The position numbers were made by a program, and so were the translations under genes. The notes under the pieces were generated by a model, which saw nothing but the letters and a program-made list of their open reading frames with translations, ran no database searches and was not told the DNA's origin. Below are positions 1 to 5,920 of a stretch of DNA of 9,580 nt, in pieces; position 1 is the first letter of the stretch, and the number at the start of each line of letters is the position of its first letter. The DNA is from JBBKXJ01 sp037969395 (GTDB taxonomy: Bacteria > Pseudomonadota > Gammaproteobacteria > Pseudomonadales > JAUIET01). The stretch is from positions 1-9,580 of the forward strand of contig JBBKXJ010000410.1 of assembly GCA_037969395.1 (NCBI GenBank), written 5' to 3'.

Positions 1-2
1 CG

Positions 3-2111
3 TACCTGAAAGACGAGTTGTATGCAAAAATTCAGCATGACCCTGACCTGTTTGAGTTCATTCAGTCCGGTTCCCTGGATGGAATGTGGTACTGGGATTT
101 AGAGCATCCAGAACATGAATGGATCAGCCCCAAGTTCTGGCAGACATTTGGTTACGACCCGAGCGCTAAAAAACATCTGGCCAGTGAATGGCAGGATATG
201 ATTTTCAAGGAAGACCTGGCGCTGGCGCTGGTGAATTTTCACAATCACTGCGATAACCCGGCACATCCTTATGATCAAATCGTCCGCTATCGGCATAAAA
301 GCGGTTCGACGGTATGGGTACGCTGTCGTGGCCTGGCGATACGCGATTCAGCGGGCAAGGCCATCCGAATGCTGGGCGCACATACCGATCTTACCGCACT
401 CAAAAATGCGGAATTTGCACAACAAAAGATCGCAAATGAACGCAGTGAACTGGCGTTGATCTTAAATTCAGCCAGCGATGGTATCTATAAAGTGGATACC
501 GGCGGGCTAGTCACGTATATCAATCCTGCCGCACTGAAGATTCTGGAATTTACAGAATCTGACGTCTTGTGGAAGCATTTTCATCAGCTGGTTCAATACT
601 CGAATGCCAGCGCTGAACCAAACCCCTATAAAAACAGTCCGGTCTTTCGTACCATAGAACAGCGCGTTCCCACCGTTACGCCCACTGACGTGTATTGGAC
701 AAAGCGCGGCAAGCGGCTCTGGATCGAGAGTAAGGCGAGCCCATTGTTGGCAGGTGATAAAGTCATCGGCGCTGTTGTCGTGTTCCGTGATATTACCGCC
801 GAAATCAAATCCAAGCAAAAACTTGCCTACCTGGCGCATCACGATCTACTGACCAGGCTGCCGAATCGTGCCTACTGCATCGAATATCTCGAGACATCAC
901 TGGTCAGAGCATCGCGAAAACAATTGCAAGTCGCATTGCTCTTCATCGATCTGGATAATTTTAAAGACATTAATGATATCTATGGCCATGACGCCGGCGA
1001 TCAATTACTGGCGGCGATCGCCCTGCGCTTACAGCAGAATCTTCGCAAAAGTGATTTTGTCGCTCGCCTTGGCGGCGATGAATTCGTCGTGTTGATCGAA
1101 GATGTCACTGACCACGAACAGGTCAATGACATCGCAAGCAACCTTCTTCACAAAATATCGAAACCAACTAATATAAAGGGGGCGGCAACTCAGACATCGT
1201 GCAGTATTGGTATTGCGGTTTATCCAGGAAACGGAACTACTGTATCGGATTTAATGCGGTATGCCGATCAGGCCATGTATCAATCGAAAATTCAAGGACG
1301 CAATCGATATCATTGGTTTTCAGAAGAGATCAATCGACGCTTTGTACGTGAAAATTATATTCGTCAGCATTTGGCGATCGCTTTGGACAATAAGCAGCTG
1401 AGCGTCGCTTATCAACCGATCTGGAACAAAGATATTCAGCTCGAGGGATTTGAAGCACTTTGCCGGTGGTCGCACGATGGGAAGGAGATTCCACCGGCAG
1501 AATTTATTCCCGTGGCAGAAAAAAGCCGTTTGATAGCAGCGTTAGGCGATTATGTTTTCGAGTCAGCGGTCACGTCATTACACGACTGGCGCGAGAAATA
1601 TCAATTTAAAGGATACATTGCTGTCAATGTGTCCTTGAGCCAGCTGCGCGACTTTCAGTTTATTCAACATGTCAGTCACCGATTGAAAATGCTGCAGATT
1701 CCCTTTTCGCAATTGATATTGGAAGTCACCGAATCGACCTTGGTAGAAAATTTCACAAATTATGCATCCACATTCGACCTCATAACACGGGAAGGTATTA
1801 CATTGGCGTTGGATGACTTCGGAACCGGCTACGCGTCATTTCGGCATTTACACCACATGCCGGTCAAGTACTTAAAAATCGACCAATCGTTTATCCAAAA
1901 TGTTCCTGAAGACAATGATGCAGCCAACACGATCGCGATGATGTTATCACTTGGCCGATCACTGAAGTTAGGCGTCATTGTCGAAGGCGTTGAACGACCG
2001 GAACAAGCGCAATGGTTAGACGACCATAGTTGCAATCAGCAAGGGTTTCTATATGCACGGCCAGCGAATCGCCACGTTTGTGAACAACGGTATTTAGTAG
2101 CGCAGGCGTAA
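3..2111 (+). CDS. PAS-PAS-GGDEF-EAL dual-domain cyclic-di-GMP signalling protein (5' partial)
   Basis: This is a bifunctional-type c-di-GMP enzyme: GGDEF domains make c-di-GMP from GTP and EAL domains cleave it to pGpG. The first in-frame start is TTG at 18 (residue 1 for numbering), but the frame is open to the window edge, so the true start is probably upstream. The order is PAS about 12-131, PAS about 143-268, GGDEF about 274-435 and EAL about 446-690. The GGDEF loop is intact at 352-356, and RKSD at 343-346 fits the RxxD inhibitory site five residues before it. The EAL motif is E479-L481, and the later catalytic motifs NVS, EVTES, DDFGTG (from 599), KID, EGVE and QGF are present. No membrane segment is visible, so it looks like a soluble sensor. 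Both domains look catalytically competent; which activity dominates, and what the PAS domains sense, cannot be read. It ends in TAA with no downstream partner. Confidence 0.95.
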   Translation, partial: YLKDELYAKIQHDPDLFEFIQSGSLDGMWYWDLEHPEHEWISPKFWQTFGYDPSAKKHLASEWQDMIFKEDLALALVNFHNHCDNPAHPYDQIVRYRHKSGSTVWVRCRGLAIRDSAGKAIRMLGAHTDLTALKNAEFAQQKIANERSELALILNSASDGIYKVDTGGLVTYINPAALKILEFTESDVLWKHFHQLVQYSNASAEPNPYKNSPVFRTIEQRVPTVTPTDVYWTKRGKRLWIESKASPLLAGDKVIGAVVVFRDITAEIKSKQKLAYLAHHDLLTRLPNRAYCIEYLETSLVRASRKQLQVALLFIDLDNFKDINDIYGHDAGDQLLAAIALRLQQNLRKSDFVARLGGDEFVVLIEDVTDHEQVNDIASNLLHKISKPTNIKGAATQTSCSIGIAVYPGNGTTVSDLMRYADQAMYQSKIQGRNRYHWFSEEINRRFVRENYIRQHLAIALDNKQLSVAYQPIWNKDIQLEGFEALCRWSHDGKEIPPAEFIPVAEKSRLIAALGDYVFESAVTSLHDWREKYQFKGYIAVNVSLSQLRDFQFIQHVSHRLKMLQIPFSQLILEVTESTLVENFTNYASTFDLITREGITLALDDFGTGYASFRHLHHMPVKYLKIDQSFIQNVPEDNDAANTIAMMLSLGRSLKLGVIVEGVERPEQAQWLDDHSCNQQGFLYARPANRHVCEQRYLVAQA

Positions 2112-2121
2112 CTGTCGTTAG

Positions 2122-2283
2122 TTGTTTTCAAACTTTACCTATTTTCCCGAAGACCCGATCAGCGGAGATCAATTCGAGCAGGTCGACCAGCACGGTATTT
2201 TCGGCGGATCGGCTTACAACCCGTTGACGCTGCGCAAAGCGCCGGAACTACCCTTAATTGATCGGCAGCTCAAGCAAGAGTAA
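2122..2283 (+). pseudogene. C-terminal relic of an unidentified gene
   Basis: A 53-codon open stretch begins just after an in-frame TAG (2119-2121) and ends at TAA 2281-2283. Its translation is protein-like rather than random. It includes FPEDPISGDQFEQVDQHG and GGSAYNPLTLRKAPELPLID, with a proline- and acid-rich tail ending LKQE. There is no ATG and no convincing ribosome-binding site; the only possible start is TTG at 2122. The best reading is the 3' end of a larger gene whose 5' part was lost when sequence was joined behind the GGDEF-EAL gene. I do not recognise the family. It could also be a chance open frame. Confidence 0.4.
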
Positions 2284-2532
2284 GCTGCTTATGAACGCCC
2301 GAAGCAGTGAAGTGGCGCTGTCGACCCCTTGCGGCCTTTCGACTAACAACCGTTTTTTCTCTCCATAGCAGACAGTCACCATTGCATTCGGTTGAATTAC
2401 TCTTGAAAGCAGCGCCGGTTTCTCCAATCGTACCCGAAAACGGGGTCCCGTTATGCGGGAATACCACCTGTAACATTCATGGCATGTCTGTATGTTTCAA
2501 CTAAAAAAAGTGCGACAATCGAGTAAATCTAC
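2284..2532. other. Gene-poor spacer, no supported gene
   Basis: Short overlapping open frames exist on both strands here, but none has a ribosome-binding site, a recognisable motif or a sensible composition. The segment looks like decayed intergenic DNA between the upstream relic and the first copy of the direct repeat. I see no tRNA, no strong hairpin terminator and no insertion-sequence ends. Confidence 0.5.
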
Positions 2533-2576
2533 AAAAACTGCTTGTGGAATCGCAGGGCCTTACAAGCGGGCTGTTA
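2533..2576 (+). repeat. Imperfect direct repeat, copy 1 (upstream of the racemase-like gene)
   Basis: This copy begins AAAAACTGCTTGTG, continues through CGCAGGG and ends GGCTGTTA. It aligns without gaps to 3373-3416, with 36 of 44 positions identical by eye and a constant offset of 840. Copy 1 can form a 6-bp stem, GCTTGT (2540-2545) with ACAAGC (2562-2567). Copy 2 cannot form that stem. The GGGCTGTTA end resembles the 3' end of integron attC sites, but no matching R'' and L'' half lies upstream at normal spacing. Confidence 0.75.
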
Positions 2577-2645
2577 TGAGGCGAGCAAGATCGCGGCACA
2601 AATTAGAAAACATTATTCAATTTCTTTACTAACGGGTACTGTTAA

Positions 2646-3317
2646 GTGCAAATTGGACTGATTGGCGGCATAGGGCCTGCGGCAACAGATTACTACTACC
2701 GCCGCCTAATCGCAGAATTTGCGAGCAGGAAAAAGACGCTGGAGCTAACGATTGTTCATGCTGACACTCCCACTCTACTTCATAATCTCGAATGCAACGA
2801 TGTAGATGATCAAGTCGAAATCTACAAACGACTGGCTGACAGACTCGTATCTGCGGGTGCGGAGTGCTTGGTGGTTACTTCAATCGCAGGGCATTTCTGT
2901 ATTGACACCTTCAAGGAAAATTCTCCCTTACAGGTTATTGATATGCTCATGGAAGTTAACGAAGCGATTAAAGCAAGAGAGCTAACACGTGTCGGAATAC
3001 TAGGGACGCGAACTGTCATGGAAACGCGATTTTATTCTGGAATCAGCACCGCTGAAGTAATCACGCCAACTGGTAGCGCATTAGATGATGTACATGCTGC
3101 CTACGTTTCGATGGCTGCGTCCGGTAACGTCACAAGTCATCAGCGTGCTGTTTTTGATTCTGCGTGCGAGTGGCTGATTAGAGAGGCAAAGGTCGACGCC
3201 ATAATGCTGGGAGGGACTGATCTTGCATTGGTCTACAGGGAGGGCCAAACTCAATTTCCAATAGTTGACTGCGCTGCAATTCACGTTGATGCCGTTGTTC
3301 ACTACGCAATTAGTTGA
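2646..3317 (+). CDS. Asp/Glu racemase-family protein lacking the catalytic cysteines
   Basis: This 223-residue protein belongs to the aspartate/glutamate racemase superfamily, whose usual members are cytoplasmic, cofactor-free amino-acid racemases using two cysteines as acid and base. The start is GTG 2646. TAA immediately precedes it in frame, and translation opens directly with the family signature GLIGGIGPAATDYYYRRL. Where the family has a cysteine followed by NTxH, this protein has S79-I80-A81-G82-H83. Where the family has GCT(E/D), it has G189-G190-T191-D192. Both catalytic positions are therefore replaced, although the fold signatures, length and the C-terminal IVDCAAIHVDA segment are kept. 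It probably binds a dicarboxylate-like ligand but may not racemise it by the classical mechanism. No strong Shine-Dalgarno is visible, only GGG at 2636-2638. It stands alone between two direct repeats, as an inserted cassette might. Confidence 0.88.
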   Translation: MQIGLIGGIGPAATDYYYRRLIAEFASRKKTLELTIVHADTPTLLHNLECNDVDDQVEIYKRLADRLVSAGAECLVVTSIAGHFCIDTFKENSPLQVIDMLMEVNEAIKARELTRVGILGTRTVMETRFYSGISTAEVITPTGSALDDVHAAYVSMAASGNVTSHQRAVFDSACEWLIREAKVDAIMLGGTDLALVYREGQTQFPIVDCAAIHVDAVVHYAIS

Positions 3318-3372
3318 TATCAGGGACGGGGTAAGTGCAGGCGCCAAAACGATCGGTGACCAGGTGCCTCAT

Positions 3373-3416
3373 AAAAACTGCTTGTGAGACCGCAGGGTCC
3401 TAGATGCAGGCTGTTA
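3373..3416 (+). repeat. Imperfect direct repeat, copy 2 (downstream of the racemase-like gene)
   Basis: This is the second copy of the 44-bp element, starting 56 bp after the racemase-like stop codon. It shares AAAAACTGCTTGTG, CGCAGGG and GGCTGTTA with copy 1 (2533-2576) with no gaps. Differences cluster in the segments between these blocks. A CTGC/GCAG pairing is possible here, unlike the GCTTGT/ACAAGC stem of copy 1. Together the copies define an 840-bp unit containing a single gene. Confidence 0.75.
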
Positions 3417-3558
3417 ACGTCCGCTTTCCTAGCCATCTGTATTATCTCAGTGACCGGTTGTGACCGTAACTTGCCTGATTGCAGAACATTCTGCGGCGGC
3501 ATCGACCGTCCGCAGCTATGGGTTAGCAGTCATTCGGTAGGTGTATTTGGGTGTACGA
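3417..3558. other. Spacer between repeat copy 2 and the minus-strand pseudogene
   Basis: No gene is supported here. The text has a run of related short words (GTCCGC, GATTGCAG, CTATGGG, GCAGTCATTC). From memory, these resemble degenerate intergenic repeats scattered in marine gammaproteobacterial genomes. The stretch CCATAGCAGACAGTCACC at about 2366-2383 has a similar flavour. I cannot confirm a repeat family from this window alone. Confidence 0.3.
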
Positions 3559-3826
3559 TATTCCCAGGTTGGGTGGCTGCATCGGTGGATTGGCAAAGCG
3601 GTTTGCTTCGGTACTGACGATTCACTCGGGTGATCGACTCAAGGTGCCATCGATATTGCCCTTCATCTCCATATACTTATACCGGTAGGAGACCATCAAC
3701 TCTCCCAGTTGATGGGTATGGTCGCCCTTTAACGCCAATGGGCGCATGTGAGTCGGGGTGCATCGGCTGTTGCAGTCATACACGTAAGCGAAGCTGCCTA
3801 TACGCGGCAGCGATCGAGAATTTCAT
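3559..3826 (-). pseudogene. Broken N-terminal part of a secreted or outer-membrane-type protein
   Basis: On the minus strand GGAG (3837-3834) lies 7 nt before ATG 3826, which opens MKFSIAAA, a signal-peptide-like start. The frame then meets TGA (3778-3776), recovers in MHPDSHAPIGV, and shifts by one base at AAAGGG near 3728. It continues as GDHTHQLGE and MVSYRYKYMEMKGNIDGT. A second TGA (3624-3622) follows, and the same frame goes on with IVSTEANRFANPPMQPP before homology fades near 3559. Repairing the shift gives HAPIGVxGDHTHxxGExMxSYRYxYM. I associate this with a periplasmic or outer-membrane family often named 'transporter' (MetA-pathway-of-phenol-degradation-like), which continues for some 200 further residues that are missing here. 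The family name is from memory and tentative. That the gene is dead (two stops, a frameshift and a lost C-terminus) is read directly. Confidence 0.75.
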
Positions 3827-3837
3827 GTTTTATCTCC

Positions 3838-4250
3838 AGCTAAGTGAAACGCAGTTATTTAAGCATGCGTATCCCCGGGAGGTACTCCGGATTGGCTGCT
3901 GCTCTGCGATTGTGCTAACAATAGTGATGTGGCGCCAGCAAATAGTCAGAGGGGAACGCGGCCTGTAGAAAAAAGCAAGCGAGTGCAATCCGACCCTCGC
4001 GGCTGCGATGATCGATAGTACGTTGCCTAACTCGCGACTTCACTTATCACTATCCGTGGGCTACCGGCATGCAGGATACGAGGGGGTATTCACTGCATGC
4101 ACACCGACACAAAACCATAACATGATCGGTCAGCGCGCCGGCATCGAGTGCTTAATGTTTGCATCCGCCAAGTCAGCTGCTCAATTTTCGGTAAGTCAGG
4201 GGCGTTAATTCCGCTTATACTCAATTATTCGACCGGCCTGTAATTTTCGG
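3838..4250. other. Gene-poor spacer before the propeller operon
   Basis: No gene is supported on either strand. Short open frames such as 4008-4208 (+) have no recognisable motif and no good ribosome-binding site. The minus-strand part at about 3838-3970 would be the leader of the broken secreted-protein gene and may carry its old promoter, but no clear -35/-10 pair is seen. GGGGCGTTAATT at about 4200-4211 is a third, isolated sequence resembling the GGCTGTTA ends of the direct repeats. Confidence 0.4.
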
Positions 4251-4256
4251 GCGCTG

Positions 4257-4272
4257 GCGTATAATAATACGC
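4257..4272 (+). promoter_or_regulatory. Probable -10 box embedded in a palindrome (operator candidate)
   Basis: GCGTAT-AATA-ATACGC is a perfect 6-bp-arm inverted repeat containing TATAAT at 4260-4265. It lies about 37 nt before the GTG start of the propeller gene. No good TTGACA box is seen 16-18 bp upstream; CTGTAA at 4238-4243 is the weak best candidate. A palindrome over the -10 element suggests repressor control, though the arms could also form a small RNA hairpin in the leader. Confidence 0.45.
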
Positions 4273-4302
4273 GCATGATGCTGGACAATTGGGAGAACAG
4301 CT

Positions 4303-5490
4303 GTGACCGCAATTCGCATTCTAGTCGGCACCCGTAAAGGTGCCTTCGTTCTCAACTCCGATGCTGCGCGCAAAAAATGGTCAGTTGACGGCCCATATTT
4401 CGCCGGCTGGGAAATCTATCACGTTACAGGCTCGCCGCTGAACCCGGACCGTATCTACGCCTCACAAACGTCGAGCTGGTTTGGGCAAATCATTCAGCGC
4501 TCCGATGACGGCGGCAAGACCTGGGCGCAGCCCGGTGTCGATGCCAGCGCCGACGAATCGAACGGCAATGGAATGGCGCAGGGTGAAAGCAATAAATTCG
4601 TCTACGATACGTCTACAGAGACCGGTAAACCACTGACGACACATGAATGGTACGACGGCACGCAGCACCCGTGGGAGTTCGAGCGGGTATGGCATATTGA
4701 ACCTTCACTAACCGACCCCGATACCGTTTACGCCGGGGTCGAGGATGCGGCGCTGTTTCGCAGCACCGACGGCGGCGTGTCGTGGCACGAACTTGCGGGG
4801 CTGCGCGGTCATGAATCCGGGCCGCGCTGGCAGCCCGGCGCCGGCGGCATGTGCTTGCATACGATCGTGCTGGACCCTGATAACCCCGAGCGCATGTTCG
4901 TCGCTATTTCAGCGGCCGGCACATTCCGCAGCGACGATAGCGGCAAGAGCTGGAAACCCATCAATCAGGGGCTGCACTCCGACTATATTCCGGATCCGAC
5001 CGCCGAAGTCGGCCACTGTGTGCATCGCATCGCGATCCATCCGACTCGACCGAACGTGTTGTTCATGCAAAAGCATTGGGACATCATGCGCAGCGACGAC
5101 GGCGGCGATTCGTGGCGCGAGGTGAGCGGCAATCTGCCTAGCGATTTCGGCTTTCCTATCGTCGTGCACGCGCACGAACCGGAAACCATCTATGTGGTGC
5201 CAATCAAAAGCGACACGGAACACTATCCGCCTGATGCGCGACTGCGCGTTTATCGCAGCCGCAACGGCGGCAACGAATGGGAAGCGCTGACGAAGGGGTT
5301 ACCGCAGGAGCATTGTTACGTCAACGTGTTGCGCGATGCGATGGCCGTCGATACGGCAGACCCCTGCGGCATCTACTTCGGCACCACCGGCGGCCAGGTG
5401 TACGCGTCGGCTGATGCCGGCGATAACTGGGCCCCTATCGTGCGTGACCTACCGGCCGTACTGTCGGTAGAAGCGCAGACCTTGCCATGA
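4303..5490 (+). CDS. Cytoplasmic Asp-box (BNR/WD40/YVTN-like) beta-propeller protein
   Basis: This 395-residue protein is of the type usually named WD40/YVTN/BNR-like repeat protein or sialidase-like glycosyl hydrolase. Six Asp-box motifs (S-x-D-x-G-x-x-W type) mark the blades: SDDGGKTW 67-74, STDGGVSW 154-161, SDDSGKSW 210-217, SDDGGDSW 264-271, SRNGGNEW 319-326 and SADAGDNW 369-376. No signal peptide is present, which is unlike secreted sialidases. The conserved-looking stretches THEWYDGTQHPWEFERVWH and GGMCLHTIVLDP carry His, Trp and Cys residues that could form a central site. I infer this from their density, not from a known active site. The start is GTG 4303, with GGGAG (4291-4295) at 7-nt spacing. 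The gene overlaps the MoaD-like gene by 4 bp (ATGA), so the two are translationally coupled. The enzymatic role is unknown; a binding or scaffold function is equally possible. Confidence 0.9.
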   Translation: MTAIRILVGTRKGAFVLNSDAARKKWSVDGPYFAGWEIYHVTGSPLNPDRIYASQTSSWFGQIIQRSDDGGKTWAQPGVDASADESNGNGMAQGESNKFVYDTSTETGKPLTTHEWYDGTQHPWEFERVWHIEPSLTDPDTVYAGVEDAALFRSTDGGVSWHELAGLRGHESGPRWQPGAGGMCLHTIVLDPDNPERMFVAISAAGTFRSDDSGKSWKPINQGLHSDYIPDPTAEVGHCVHRIAIHPTRPNVLFMQKHWDIMRSDDGGDSWREVSGNLPSDFGFPIVVHAHEPETIYVVPIKSDTEHYPPDARLRVYRSRNGGNEWEALTKGLPQEHCYVNVLRDAMAVDTADPCGIYFGTTGGQVYASADAGDNWAPIVRDLPAVLSVEAQTLP

Positions 5491-5783
5491 TTCGCGTTGT
5501 GTTACCGCCACAACTGCGCACGCTGGCTAAGGTCGATGGCGAAGTACAACTTGACGTGGCCAGCCCGGTGACGACCGATGCGATTCTCAACTCGCTCGAG
5601 GCGCGCTACCCAATGCTGTGCGGCACCATGCGCGATCACGAATCGCGACAGCGACGGCCGCGCGTGCGCTTCTTCGCGGTCGAAGCAGATGTCAGCCACT
5701 ATTCGCCCGACGCGCCCCTGCCGGACGCCGTTGTTACAGGTGCTTCAGCGTTTGTGATCGTAGGCGCCATCGCCGGGGGTTAA
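5487..5783 (+). CDS. MoaD/ThiS-family ubiquitin-fold carrier-like protein
   Basis: This 98-residue protein fits the MoaD/ThiS sulfur-carrier family. It has an N-terminal beta strand (IRVVLPPQLRTLAKV), a conserved-type segment around ILNSLEARYPML, and a C-terminus ending GAIAGG. The terminal Gly-Gly is the feature that E1-like enzymes (MoeB/ThiF) adenylate and convert to thiocarboxylate in this family. It is slightly longer than typical MoaD (about 80 residues) because of an Arg-rich insertion near residues 50-58. The ATG lies inside the 3' end of the propeller gene (ATGA overlap), which fixes the start and indicates coupled translation. No MoaE, MoeB, ThiF or ThiG gene is next to it. A partner related to the propeller protein is therefore more likely than the molybdopterin or thiazole pathways, but that is inference. 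Confidence 0.85.
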   Translation: MIRVVLPPQLRTLAKVDGEVQLDVASPVTTDAILNSLEARYPMLCGTMRDHESRQRRPRVRFFAVEADVSHYSPDAPLPDAVVTGASAFVIVGAIAGG

Positions 5784-5872
5784 TACATTACTACGTCAAC
5801 CGCGATGCCGCTACCACGACGCTTTACCAGGATCCGCCCGAAGGGGAAATTAACAAGACGCTGTTAAAATAA
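5783..5872 (+). pseudogene. Short protein-like tail after the MoaD-like gene, possible relic
   Basis: In the frame one base off the MoaD-like gene, the sequence reads IHYYVNRDAATTTLYQ, then DPPEGEINKTLLK, then TAA (5870-5872). The composition is protein-like and acid-rich, but there is no start codon or ribosome-binding site of its own. It may be the leftover 3' end of a former third gene of this operon. The alternative is a chance open frame. The family is not recognised. Confidence 0.25.
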
Positions 5873-5901
5873 TTGAAGCAGATTCTTAATTCGAACCCTA
5901 T

Positions 5902-5920
5902 CTGGTACCCAGCATTTTTT
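5902..5920 (+). terminator. Weak intrinsic terminator candidate for the propeller/MoaD-like operon
   Basis: CTGG (5902-5905), a 3-nt loop and CCAG (5909-5912) are followed by CA and six Ts (5915-5920). The stem is only 4 bp, so this is a marginal call. It is correctly placed between the convergent plus-strand operon and the minus-strand regulator gene, whose stop codon overlaps the T-run. Confidence 0.3.

Noticed and set aside
2533..2576. Calling the repeat a true integron attC site
   Set aside because: The GGGCTGTTA end is suggestive. However, no R'' core lies at the proper spacing, the stem is only 6 bp and asymmetric, and copy 2 does not preserve it. Kept as a repeat only.
3384..3617. 77-residue plus-strand frame with a lipobox-like start (AICIISVTGCD), suggesting a small lipoprotein
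   Set aside because: Its start is a GTG inside the second direct repeat with no ribosome-binding site. The rest is low-quality sequence, and its end runs antisense to the better supported minus-strand pseudogene.
3630..3968. 112-residue plus-strand open frame
   Set aside because: It lies antisense over the pseudogene carrying GDHTHQLGE and SYRYKYM. Its own translation has no family-like motif.
4008..4208. 66-residue plus-strand frame before the propeller operon
   Set aside because: No recognisable motif, no ribosome-binding site and a composition typical of translated non-coding DNA.
4462..5223. Long open frames opposite and within the propeller gene (minus 4462-4695 and 4909-5223, plus 4745-5125)
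   Set aside because: These are frame shadows of a well-supported Asp-box protein with higher GC; none has its own start signals.
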